Shown here: piece after piece, positions 1 to 8,179 of the stretch | Layout of the letters: the number at the start of each line of letters is the position of its first letter | Numbering within the stretch: position 1 is the stretch's first letter | Assembly: GCA_037127255.1 (NCBI GenBank) | Contig: JBANSL010000002.1 | Span: forward strand, 10,150,001-10,214,000 | Origin: Persicaria tinctoria | Taxonomy: Eukaryota; Streptophyta; Magnoliopsida; Caryophyllales; Polygonaceae | Length of the DNA stretch: 64,000 nucleotides | Direction of reading: 5' to 3' | The notes under the pieces: generated by a model | Databases searched by the model: none | What the model saw: the letters and a program-made list of their open reading frames with translations, nothing else | What the model was told of the DNA's origin: nothing | Program-made: the position numbers and the translations under genes

Positions 1-342
1 CAAGAATGTCCATTCCACTTTGATCTTCCTCCAACTTTCTTTTGCTTCAATCGGGCTCCCCACTAAGGTAACATCCATAGAAGTGTTGTTGAAAGCGGAG
101 ATATATTCCTGAACACCAGTTTGGATTTTATCCAGCACCTGGACAGCAGTCTTCAGTTTCTTCAGCATCTTTTTTCTCTGTTTTTGGTTTGCCTTAGACA
201 GAACCTCTGAAGGAAGCGAACTCCCTTCGAGAGGACGGCCATCAGCAGAGGTTTTTGGGCCCTTGCGGGAGTTTGTGTTTGGAAGCTCGAAGAAATCGGG
301 CTCCAAAGGTTTTTTTTCTTTGTCCAAGTTGGACGAAGCCAT
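1..342 (-). CDS. 5' part of an unknown lysine-rich ORF, possibly retroelement ORF1
   Basis: An ATG at 342-340 on the minus strand opens a frame that stays open for 114 codons to the window edge. The N-terminus begins MASSNLDKEKKPLEPDFFEL, followed by a short basic stretch (KANQKQRKKMLKKLKTAVQ) that looks like an amphipathic helix, then a mixed region ending in WRKIKVEWTFL. I do not recognise a domain. Low-complexity N-termini like this are common in plant LINE ORF1/gag-like proteins, and the repeat-rich surroundings fit that, but a host gene is not excluded. The 3' part lies outside the window. Confidence 0.5.
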   Translation of the reverse strand, partial: MASSNLDKEKKPLEPDFFELPNTNSRKGPKTSADGRPLEGSSLPSEVLSKANQKQRKKMLKKLKTAVQVLDKIQTGVQEYISAFNNTSMDVTLVGSPIEAKESWRKIKVEWTFL

Positions 343-1090
343 TGAAACACAAAAATCCAAGAGAGGATTAGATACATAGTGAGAGAGATTTGCAAGAGAA
401 GGAGAAGTAAGAATAGCGTGAGAACGAATCCCACCCCGTAGCTTCCTTAAAAGAGATTTGAGGGGAAGGGAAGGGGAGTCCAACGGCACCCCCCTTCGGG
501 AAGACATACCAGTAAACCGACGCCGAGCAACAGTGAATCGAACGACGGAACAGAACATCGATTGAACAGCCTTCACCGAAGAGAGATCGAAAAGACGAGA
601 GCCGTACACTCCAAACGCTTGGATGAGGCCACGGAGGAGGCCGAATACTCAAGCCCCTATCTCCCCTACTCTCACAGTTAGCCATTCCCCCAACTGATAA
701 TCCAATAACTAACTCCAATCTGTATACCTCTTCGCACAAAATTTTGCCCCTTTTCTGAATTTTTCCAATCGATACATCCAACCCAGCAAGGCGTCGGAAG
801 AAAGAAATACTCTCAATTGATTGTTTGGGGAGCAAGGATTCATCATTAGTTTTTGAATCAGACTGGATTTGAGGGGGGCTTTGACAGGATAGAAGATTTG
901 GAAGGGGAAGGCTTTCGGGGCTAGGGTTCCTCGCAAAGAACGATGAAGCTTCACGGGGTTCATCAGAGGGGAATTGGTAAAGCGCGTGGCGCGCGTTCTT
1001 TTGGAAGGGATACGCCATCCAAAGAGTTGACAAAAAAAAATCCGCGCAGGTGTTTTTGGTACCTTCTCTGCACTTTCTCATCTTTTTTTT
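343..1090 (-). other. Putative leader or promoter of the edge ORF
   Basis: This stretch lies directly upstream of the minus-strand ORF at 1-342. It is pyrimidine/purine-skewed, moderately GC-rich and contains AAACCCTAG-like motifs on the minus strand. Overlapping open frames exist in two minus-strand phases but none resembles a known protein. I read it as 5' leader of the retroelement or gene that continues off the left edge. Confidence 0.3.
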
Positions 1091-1097
1091 TTAACTC

Positions 1098-1099
<2 letters not shown>

Positions 1100-1157
<58 letters not shown>
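1100..1157. repeat. (AT)n microsatellite
   Basis: About 29 uninterrupted AT/TA dinucleotides lie between ttccaa-like sequence and a short AT-rich stretch. Confidence 0.95.
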
Positions 1158-1160
<3 letters not shown>

Positions 1161-1728
1161 TATAAAACGGGTTTTCTATCCTATCACTCAATGACATATG
1201 TTAACAATTTCAACTGATAAAGATTTCCTAAATTTAAATTATCCTATCACTCAATGACATGTGTTACTTTCAAACTAAATAAGATAAAAGAGAAGGGGTA
1301 AAAAGGTCCAAAATAAGCTGCACTCTCCAGCTTTTTTTTAAACCATTTTTTTTAACTGATTTGTGGCTTATATTGGTGCCCATACACCAATTAAACCAAA
1401 TTATTTTTTTAACAGGTTAACAGGTAATAATTTTAACGGTTAAAATAGGCAGCCATACACACTCCATATATTTTAGGACGGAGAGAGTACCCTAAAAAAA
1501 AATCAATATAAAAAATAAAAAATAAGACCCGTAATTCCTCAATCGTCATGCTGCAAATGCGGAAATTAATGGATTTCTTTTGGAATGGATAAGCTCCGTG
1601 TCTCTTTTTTTCTCCCTAGGAAAAAAAGGAAAGAAATAAAGTATTTTTATTTATTATTTATATAAAAATAAGCAATCATATCTTTATGTGCATTGTGCTA
1701 AAACACACATAATTATTATGTAACATAT
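1158..1728. other. Intergenic, AT-rich, no gene seen
   Basis: Only a short direct duplication is visible: TATCCTATCACTCAATGACA occurs near 1178 and again near 1240. A Stowaway-like terminal motif (GGACGGAGAGAGTA) sits near 1477 but I found no partner end. There is no supported coding sequence. Confidence 0.5.
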
Positions 1729-1748
1729 GGTTGTAACAGGTTAATTAG

Positions 1749-1929
1749 TTTTTTGATCTTAGTCCAGTTCGATCGACTCAGTCGCTCTACATCTGGATCG
1801 GATACTGTATGGCCCATTCAAGGGGTTGACCCTCCCACTCACAAGCGACTCCATGTTTCCAAGGGGATTCGAACTTCGAACCTCTTGGCATGGGATGTAG
1901 CCCCACAACCACTACACCAACTTGTGATT
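1749..1929 (-). mobile_element. tRNA-derived SINE (family A, copy 1) with perfect target duplication
   Basis: Read on the minus strand, the head carries a pol III A box (TGGTGTAGTGG) and a B box (GTTCGAATCC). These are followed by a body that ends in CTAAGATC and a short A run. The element is flanked by the direct repeat GGTTGTAACAGGTTAATTAG at 1729-1748 and 1930-1949. Two relatives occur in this window, at 11168-11352 and 11781-11895. Confidence 0.85.
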
Positions 1930-1949
1930 GGTTGTAACAGGTTAATTAG

Positions 1950-2492
1950 TGACGACCTTGACCTTGCAACCAACCATGATATAATTAAGATGGGTTATGT
2001 TCACCTAATCTACTTTTGTAAGTGATCAAATTCACGCTTAGCTTTCAAATCAATTCATCCATTAATTCAGCACGAGTCATCTACATATATAGACTATAGT
2101 TAGTTAGGCGATGCTTTGACCCTCAAAACACCAACCTTTTTTTTTTTTTTTTTTGTTTTTATAATCTGTTAATTAATTAAGAAGAGTAACACTTTAACTT
2201 ATAACACGTTCAAATGTTGAAACCAATTAACTTTGACAATATGCTTAATATCACCCGACGTATGTTAAATAATCGATACTTAATATTTAAATTTTTAACG
2301 TGACTTTTTTTTTTTTTATCTATTTACATCTCGAGATTTTTTCATACATCTTAATTAATGTCTACCAATCATAAATTTGCATAATGATTATGACGTCACA
2401 TCTTACTCAATAACGCCTAAGTCTAATTAAATTAGACTAACAAAAAATCATAAGAAGTACTATATATTTATCTTTTTCTTAAAACGTGATCT
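1950..2492. other. Intergenic, no gene seen
   Basis: AT-rich sequence with T runs near 2140 and 2310. No ORF, RNA gene or transposon end can be supported. Confidence 0.5.
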
Positions 2493-2500
2493 ATCCATAT

Positions 2501-3252
2501 TAGACCTGGGCAAACGCGGGCCGGGCTTGGGACGGGCTTTACTTAAGATTTTGTCCCGTTGTTGCGGGTGCGGGCCAGGCTAAGCCCGCTTAACGGGTTG
2601 GAAGTCGTGTCCAGGCCCGTCCGCGAATGCTGGCGCGGGTAGCCCACGGGTACCCGCAAACCTAATTAATTTTTCTTATTAAGATTATACTAAACCTATT
2701 ATATATATTACATATATTATTTATATACCACCTACTATTTTTAATATACTACGCCTACTGTAATATGTGTATTCATTTTACATATATATGTATTTCCAAT
2801 ACCTACTATTTCCATGCTTATATATACAGTAGGTAGTATATATATGTTACATATAAAATGAATAATATAGGTTATTTACATAAGCCTACTGTTTTTAAAA
2901 ATAAATACCTACTGTATGTATATATTATACATATATAGTTCTCTAATAATAATAATAAAATATATATATATATAGTTACTGTTTTTATATTTTTAAATGA
3001 ATGATAATATTATTTATTACATATATACACATATATTACTGTTTTTATATGTTTTTAAATTAATAATATATATTAAAAAAATAGCGGGTACCCGTTACGG
3101 GCCTAGCGGTCCGCAACGGGTAGATTGGCTTACCCAATCCCGTTCCCGCTGCGGGCGCGGGCCGGGCCTAGCGGCCCGCATGGACTTTTCCCCCTACCCA
3201 AGCCTGTCCAATTTCGCGGGCGGGCGGGCCGGCCCGCGTTTGCCCAGGTCTA
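2501..3252. mobile_element. Non-autonomous hAT-like element with GC-rich terminal inverted repeats
   Basis: The left end TAGACCTGGGCAAACGCGGG is repeated exactly and inverted at the right end, and the match extends to about 25 bp. The flanking 8-bp duplications are ATCCATAT (2493-2500) and ATTCATGT (3253-3260), differing by two transitions. The interior is extremely AT-rich, whereas both subterminal zones are dense in CGGGC/GCCCG blocks, as expected for hAT transposase-binding arrays. No transposase is encoded. Confidence 0.85.
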
Positions 3253-3377
3253 ATTCATGTCATAGTGGCTAAACAAATATAGAATAAATTCATTTTATGG
3301 ATTGAAATTGAATGTATAATCATGTCATTAATCATCTTTTAAATATTAATTTCGCAAAAAAAATAAAAATTGTCTCA

Positions 3378-3620
3378 GTCGGGGGTGGCTTAATGGTGAG
3401 GAGCAAGGGGGTGGGAAGGAGGTCCTGGGTTCGATCCCTACTACGCCCCTTTCCTTGAGATTTCCGTGTAAGGTTTGTCTTACTCCCTACCAGTGGGTCG
3501 AGTCGGTCGACGCGAGTCGGTTTACCTGGTACGTGACTCTGGCCGGTTGAGTCACGTGCTCGGGTTTACCGTCAAAGGTTGGTTCTTCGTAAAATAATTA
3601 TAAAAAAAAACAAAAAACTT
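3378..3620 (+). mobile_element. tRNA-derived SINE (family B)
   Basis: An A box (TGGCTTAATGG) is followed about 45 bp later by a B box (GGTTCGATCCC). A tRNA-unrelated body follows (GTGGGTCGAGTCGGTCG, then GGTTGAGTCACGTGC), ending in an A-rich tail near 3600-3620. I could not identify a clear target duplication, so the ends are approximate. Confidence 0.7.
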
Positions 3621-3699
3621 ATGGTGCTTTTTTTTCGTTATAAAATAAATAAATAAATAAAAAGGAAGGCGCATCTCTGTGTCAGCCGTCCAATGACGC

Positions 3700-3710
3700 C
3701 TGGTATTTAA
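3700..3710 (+). promoter_or_regulatory. Candidate TATA box of the bHLH gene
   Basis: A TATTTAAAAG motif lies about 155 bp upstream of the chosen ATG. A pyrimidine-rich leader from about 3730 (CTTCTCCCAC, CCATCTCCATCTCC) fits a start site about 30 bp downstream. Confidence 0.4.
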
Positions 3711-3860
3711 AAGCCAACCCACGCCTTCTCCCACTTGGTAGCCCCTTCAATCCCCAATTTGCTTCCGTCTCCAATCTCCATCTCCATCTCACCAACTCAA
3801 ATTCAATTCCAAATTCCTAATTCCAAATTCAGGTATCCAACCGGATCCATCGCAATCTCC

Positions 3861-4484
3861 ATGGCCTCCAACGCCTCTAATCTCCACGACCGCGTCGAGT
3901 TCAAGAGGCGAAAGCGGAGAAGGATCGATTCCGCCGCCTCCTCCGATCAGCATCAAGATACGCCGATCAAGTGGAGATCCCCTGCCGAGCAGACCGCGTA
4001 CTCGTCCAAGCTCTTCGAAGCCCTCCGACACGTCCGCCGCCGCGCCATCGCTTCCTCTCCATCCACCGCCACCACTCGCAGCAGATCCGTCCGTGACGCC
4101 GCCGACAAGGCCCTCGCCATTGCCGCCAGGGGCCGCTCCCGGTGGAGCCGCTCCATTCTCGCTAACCGCCTCAAACTCCAACTCAAGAACCACAAGAAGG
4201 CCAATTCCCCGAACTGCAAGCAGTTAAAGGCGCCCCTGCCCTCCGCCGCCGCTGGTTGCCGGCGGCGGCAGAAGAAGTTGCCGCCTTTGCAGAGACGCGT
4301 CCGGATACTCGGCGGATTAGTTCCCGGTTGCCGCAAATTGTCCTTCCCGAATCTTCTGGAAGAAACTACCGACTACATCGCCGCCCTTGAAATGCAGATC
4401 CGCGCCATGTCCGCTCTAGCTGATCTTCTCGCCGGCGCCGGTAGTAGCTCCGCCCCCAATCCCGATCGGCGTGATTTGACTTGA
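3861..4484 (+). CDS. IBH1-type atypical bHLH transcription regulator (bHLH147-150 group)
   Basis: Single-exon protein of 207 residues. I start it at the ATG giving MASNASNLHDRVEFKRR; the open frame extends upstream to 3735 but has no earlier ATG. An N-terminal basic patch (FKRRKRRR) is followed by a Ser/Ala-rich region, a helical stretch (AEQTAYSSKLFEALRHVRR), and a C-terminal helix-loop-helix (VRILGGLVPGCRKLSFPNLL, then EETTDYIAALEMQIRAMSAL). The HLH lacks the Glu/Arg pair of DNA-binding bHLHs. Known members (IBH1, AtbHLH147-150, AIF group) are nuclear, bind other bHLH proteins and restrain brassinosteroid-driven cell elongation. That role is inferred from the family. The coding region is GC-rich compared with its flanks. 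Subgroup assignment within the family is less sure than the fold. Confidence 0.88.
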   Translation: MASNASNLHDRVEFKRRKRRRIDSAASSDQHQDTPIKWRSPAEQTAYSSKLFEALRHVRRRAIASSPSTATTRSRSVRDAADKALAIAARGRSRWSRSILANRLKLQLKNHKKANSPNCKQLKAPLPSAAAGCRRRQKKLPPLQRRVRILGGLVPGCRKLSFPNLLEETTDYIAALEMQIRAMSALADLLAGAGSSSAPNPDRRDLT

Positions 4485-5070
4485 TTACAATCAGCCACTC
4501 TTCATCGGCTTCTTCTTCTTTTTTTAATTTCCTTTTTTGAGCTTTTTTTTTTTTTACTCCTGATGTATTTTGTTGTATACATTTTTTTTTCACTTTTCTT
4601 ACTTTTTTTTAGCTCCGTTTTCCAAATTTTTTTTTTTAGAGGGAGACCTATTTTTCTTAGAGTGGGAAAAAATACATAAATATTAGTATATTCATTTTTT
4701 TTCGTATAAAGGTATTATTATATCAATTTAATAGGAATATAGATAAAGTATTTATGAATTATTAATACGTTTCATTAAATGATTAATGCAATTTGCGTTG
4801 CCACTTTAGTGGGTAAAATTTAATATTTAAAGTTACAATTATAATAATTAAAATTAAAATGTTCGTTGTGATGCTTAGGTGGTTATTTGTACAATTATTG
4901 GTTACACATGCGAATAGAACCTATACGGTTGCGATGTCATTATTATCTATGACCTATATTAATATATTATCTTTGGCCCTTTTTATTTAATTATGTATTT
5001 ATGCGTTGTAAAATCAACTAATTGTATTGATCAAATTAATAATGGATACCGTAGGAGACAACCTAATCAG
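4485..5070. other. 3' flank of the bHLH gene, no further gene
   Basis: T-rich 3' UTR-like sequence follows the stop, then AT-rich intergenic DNA up to the target duplication of the next retro-insert. No ORF or RNA gene is supported. Confidence 0.5.
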
Positions 5071-5084
5071 ATAGCATGGAATAT

Positions 5085-6391
5085 ACATCAGTTATTTTAA
5101 TAATATATATAACATTAACAATGAGAGAAACTCTCATTTGAGAAACCCAATTTGAGAACCCTTTCTTGTTTCCCTCCTCAAATCAATCTGGCTTTGACAA
5201 ATTACCACTCCAGAGTTCTAATTTTTGGCTCCTTCCTGACTTAATCGCCTTCTTCTTGAGTTTATTGGCCAAATTTGGGGGTTTTCCGATCGATATCAGT
5301 GTTGTCGGGCTTTGATGTCGCTGGGTCTTCCTCCTCTTGACAATCTGTTCCCTTCACCTTGTCCGTTTGCCTTCCGTCGGTTTGGGTGTCCTGGTGGGGG
5401 TCGGCACGGCGCCGGTTCCGGTTGTCTTTGGGCTTCCTTTCGCCGGCCGGTTTGGGGTAGTACAGGGTGGTGGGGTCTTGAGAAATTGGGTTGGGGCTAT
5501 GGTAGATCGGATGCTTCGGCTTCGATCCTGCTTGTCCGATCCCGTTGTGTCCCTGGTTGCTGGTCTGCGTCTCGATCTGTCGGCGATTGCCCCTGGTCTC
5601 CCGTTCGTTGCGCCAAACTTTGCCCGGATTGCATTTTCCTCGTGCCTTGGGCCCCAAGTTCATTTCTTGGGCCCGAATTTGGCCCGGGATTGTTGATCTG
5701 GGCCCTTATTTTTGGCTTCGGGCCCAAGGCTTTTTCTTGGGCCCGAGGTAGCCCTAGGAAATATTAATTTAAAAAAAGAAAAAAAGAAAGAAAGAAAAGG
5801 AAAAAATCGGGCTTTGTCTAAATTCCTCCCGAAAGGGCTCTATCAAATTCCCGCAAGGGTTTGAGTAAATCCACCCGAAAGGGTTTGAGAAAATCCCGCA
5901 AGGGCTTGTCGATATTTTTGTAGGTGAAAGCTTGTTGGCGTTTTGTTTTCAAGCAGCTTGAGGCTCTGCTTCCGATGTTTCTAGGAGATCTTCTGCTTGG
6001 TTGAGGAGGGCGTGTAGTCTGTAGTCGGGTCTGGCTGGGGTCGAGGTTGTGCGCTCAGGGCGACTCCGTATCCGGGATAGTTTCCTTGGAGCTCGTCTGC
6101 ACTACCCACAGGCGATAGTGTCCTGTTGTACTACTGGCCCGCGGTGCTACTGTTCGGTGGTGCTTGGCTGCGTTCTTCGGCGACTTCTTAGGCTTTTTGG
6201 GTGGTTGGTCTTCTTGGAACGTTTTGTAGTAGAGTTTTTTTCTGCTTGGTTCATTACGCATGTTATCTGTATTTCTGGTTTTAGTTTGTTCTGTTAGACG
6301 GTTCGCCGTCTGCCGACTTTGTCGGCCTCTCGAAGAGTCAGGCCTGTCTGACCTTCGAATTTTTACATAATCAAAAAAAAAAAAAAAAAAT
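5085..6391 (+). mobile_element. 1.3-kb poly(A) retro-insert of unknown family, flanked by a 14-bp target duplication
   Basis: ATAGCATGGAATAT occurs at 5071-5084 and again at 6392-6405. The right copy is preceded by an uninterrupted A18 run (6373-6390), the signature of LINE-mediated integration with the sense strand on +. The interior is GC-rich and pyrimidine-skewed against an AT-rich background. It contains repeated CTTGGGCC/GGCCCAAG blocks (5640-5750), an array of four tiny hairpins (5828-5904) and a cluster of hairpins just before the tail (6296-6358). One open frame, with an ATG near 5315 and ending at 5767, resembles nothing I know; I do not call it coding. It could be a non-autonomous LINE derivative, a long SINE or a retrocopied non-coding RNA. 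Confidence 0.8.
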
Positions 6392-6479
6392 ATAGCATGG
6401 AATATTTAAGCTCTTTGCTATCTTTCGTAGATGTATCATGTATCTGTCTATTGTCTACATTTTTTTTTGTAAAGTTAGA

Positions 6480-6695
6480 TTCCAAGTTAGTAGACCAATG
6501 CTTGTTCTAGCGGTAAGGATAAGGTACCTCATAAAAGAGGCTCGGGTTCAAATCTCACTTTGTGCATTTGGGTCAATATTAAATCTCCTCAGGCGCGTAG
6601 GGCCAAGCCGAAGGGGTGGAGTTGGGCTGCGTGCAAGAGGTGAGGATCATCCGCAGATCTCACTTTGCGAAAGTGGTACTGAGCCTCCCAAAAAA
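6480..6695 (+). mobile_element. tRNA-derived SINE (family C)
   Basis: A tRNA-like head has a B box (GGGTTCAAATCTC at about 6544) and, upstream, a degenerate A box (GTTCTAGCGGTAAGG). It is followed by a body with GCCAAGCCGAAGGGGTGGAG and an A9 tract near 6690. A related phrase (GAGCCAAGCCGAAACGAAATTGGG) recurs at about 6712. No target duplication was identified. Confidence 0.65.
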
Positions 6696-6699
6696 AAAC

Positions 6700-7737
6700 C
6701 TTCAATCGCATAGAGCCAAGCCGAAACGAAATTGGGTTTCAAGGGTATGGGACCGCGAAGCGATGAAGCAAGTCACTATATAAAGTTTACCCTACCTTAG
6801 CTTTTGCCCACCGTATGAGCTTAGCTCAACCGGTTATTGGGATGACATTTGGAGCAAGGACCAAGTCTCACGCAACAGTGTGGGAGCAATCTCTCAACAA
6901 ATAAGAAGGCGCGCTCCTTGTGCGCAATGAGCGCTGGTCACATACCCTTATTACCGATTGAGTCACTGTGATTTACCTGATCATCTCACAATCTCTGTCG
7001 GCTCAAAGGGTGAGAGACACTCAAGGTGACCGATTTCAACTTTTGGAGCAAGATTTCAAATTAGCAGGGTAAGTGCGTGCGGTAATTAAATATTAAATGA
7101 ATGATTTGGTATAATTTAATTACCTTGTATATATGTTGTGCACTTGTACCCATCAGTCAAAAGGGTCTGCTGGCGGTGCCCTACTTGTTCACTCAAACCT
7201 TAATTATACTCGATCAAAATCTATGAGGTAAGATCTCGATCGTAAAAATTAAGATATGTAAGGTGGCAGTTACCTTGTTTTCCTACATTGCTTGTAAAAA
7301 TGTAAATTGACTCATAGGGTAAAACATAACATAAATGATCCAATGTCCTATGGATGGATAGACCTATTTGCCTCCATATGAAGTAGTCAAGTAGGAGGTT
7401 AGATTATGTTAATTTGGATACGTTTTTAGGGGGTATTCTTTGTATTTGCGTGTAGACTGTGTAGTTGTAAAATCGAGTTTAGTTTGGGGTTTACGAGATA
7501 ATTTCTTTAGAATTATGTGTCATTATAGTTGTCCTTATGAATGATCGATACGACTATTAGAGCAAAGTATCGGAATGTCGATGGTTAGTTCATAGAGTAT
7601 CGGAATATTGTTGCGTTCGAAATTCATAAAATTGCTAAATGGAGTTTAGGTTTATCAGTTTATGAAATTGAAATCAAAATATTGCTTAAAATGACTTGCA
7701 CCTAATTCCAAATCAATCCACAATAAATAGACAGTTA
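6700..7737. other. Intergenic; possible degenerate SINE, otherwise nothing
   Basis: Around 6825-6900 a weak tRNA-like head (TTAGCTCAACCGGTTATTGGG, then GGACCAAGTCTCA) may be another decayed SINE. From about 7080 to 7737 the DNA is unique-looking, AT-rich and without an ORF. Confidence 0.4.
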
Positions 7738-8176
7738 TGGTGTGTTTGTGGGTGGAGGGAATGGATATTATTTTTAAGGTGGATGAGAAGGAGATTATTA
7801 ATTTGTAGAAAATAATCTCATGTGTGTTTGGTTAAATGAAGATTAATCTTTTTATATAATAGAATGAAAAGACAAATATGCCCTTAATTTTTCACTCTTC
7901 ACAACATTTTCTCTCCAATCGGCGACCAGCCACTCAGCCAGCCAGCTTCTGCATTCCACCATTTGCTGCGACTTTTTTGAAGGTTACTTCCATGGCCAAT
8001 GCCAATCGAGGATTTTGGGATTTGAAATTGAATATGAGATGTTAAGGGCAAAATTGATCCACCCGCTTTCCCACCACGTCCATCCCGTTCAACCCCTTCC
8101 ACCCATACCAAAACATTCCGAGTTAAGCTTCTTAAAAAAACAACTCTTATTCCTTTCATCCCGTGCCAAACACATA
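7738..8176. mobile_element. PIF/Harbinger-like MITE
   Basis: The left end TGGTGTGTTTGTGGGTGG and right end CCCGTGCCAAACACATA form imperfect inverted repeats around a GTGTTTG core. TTA lies immediately outside both ends (7735-7737, 8177-8179), the typical 3-bp PIF duplication. It resembles the larger element at 12978-14234. The minus-strand open frame overlapping it is not recognisable. Confidence 0.55.
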
Positions 8177-8179
8177 TTA

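Noticed and set aside
3789..4336. Gly-rich and Arg-rich minus-strand frames
   Set aside because: They are antisense shadows of the GC-rich bHLH coding sequence.
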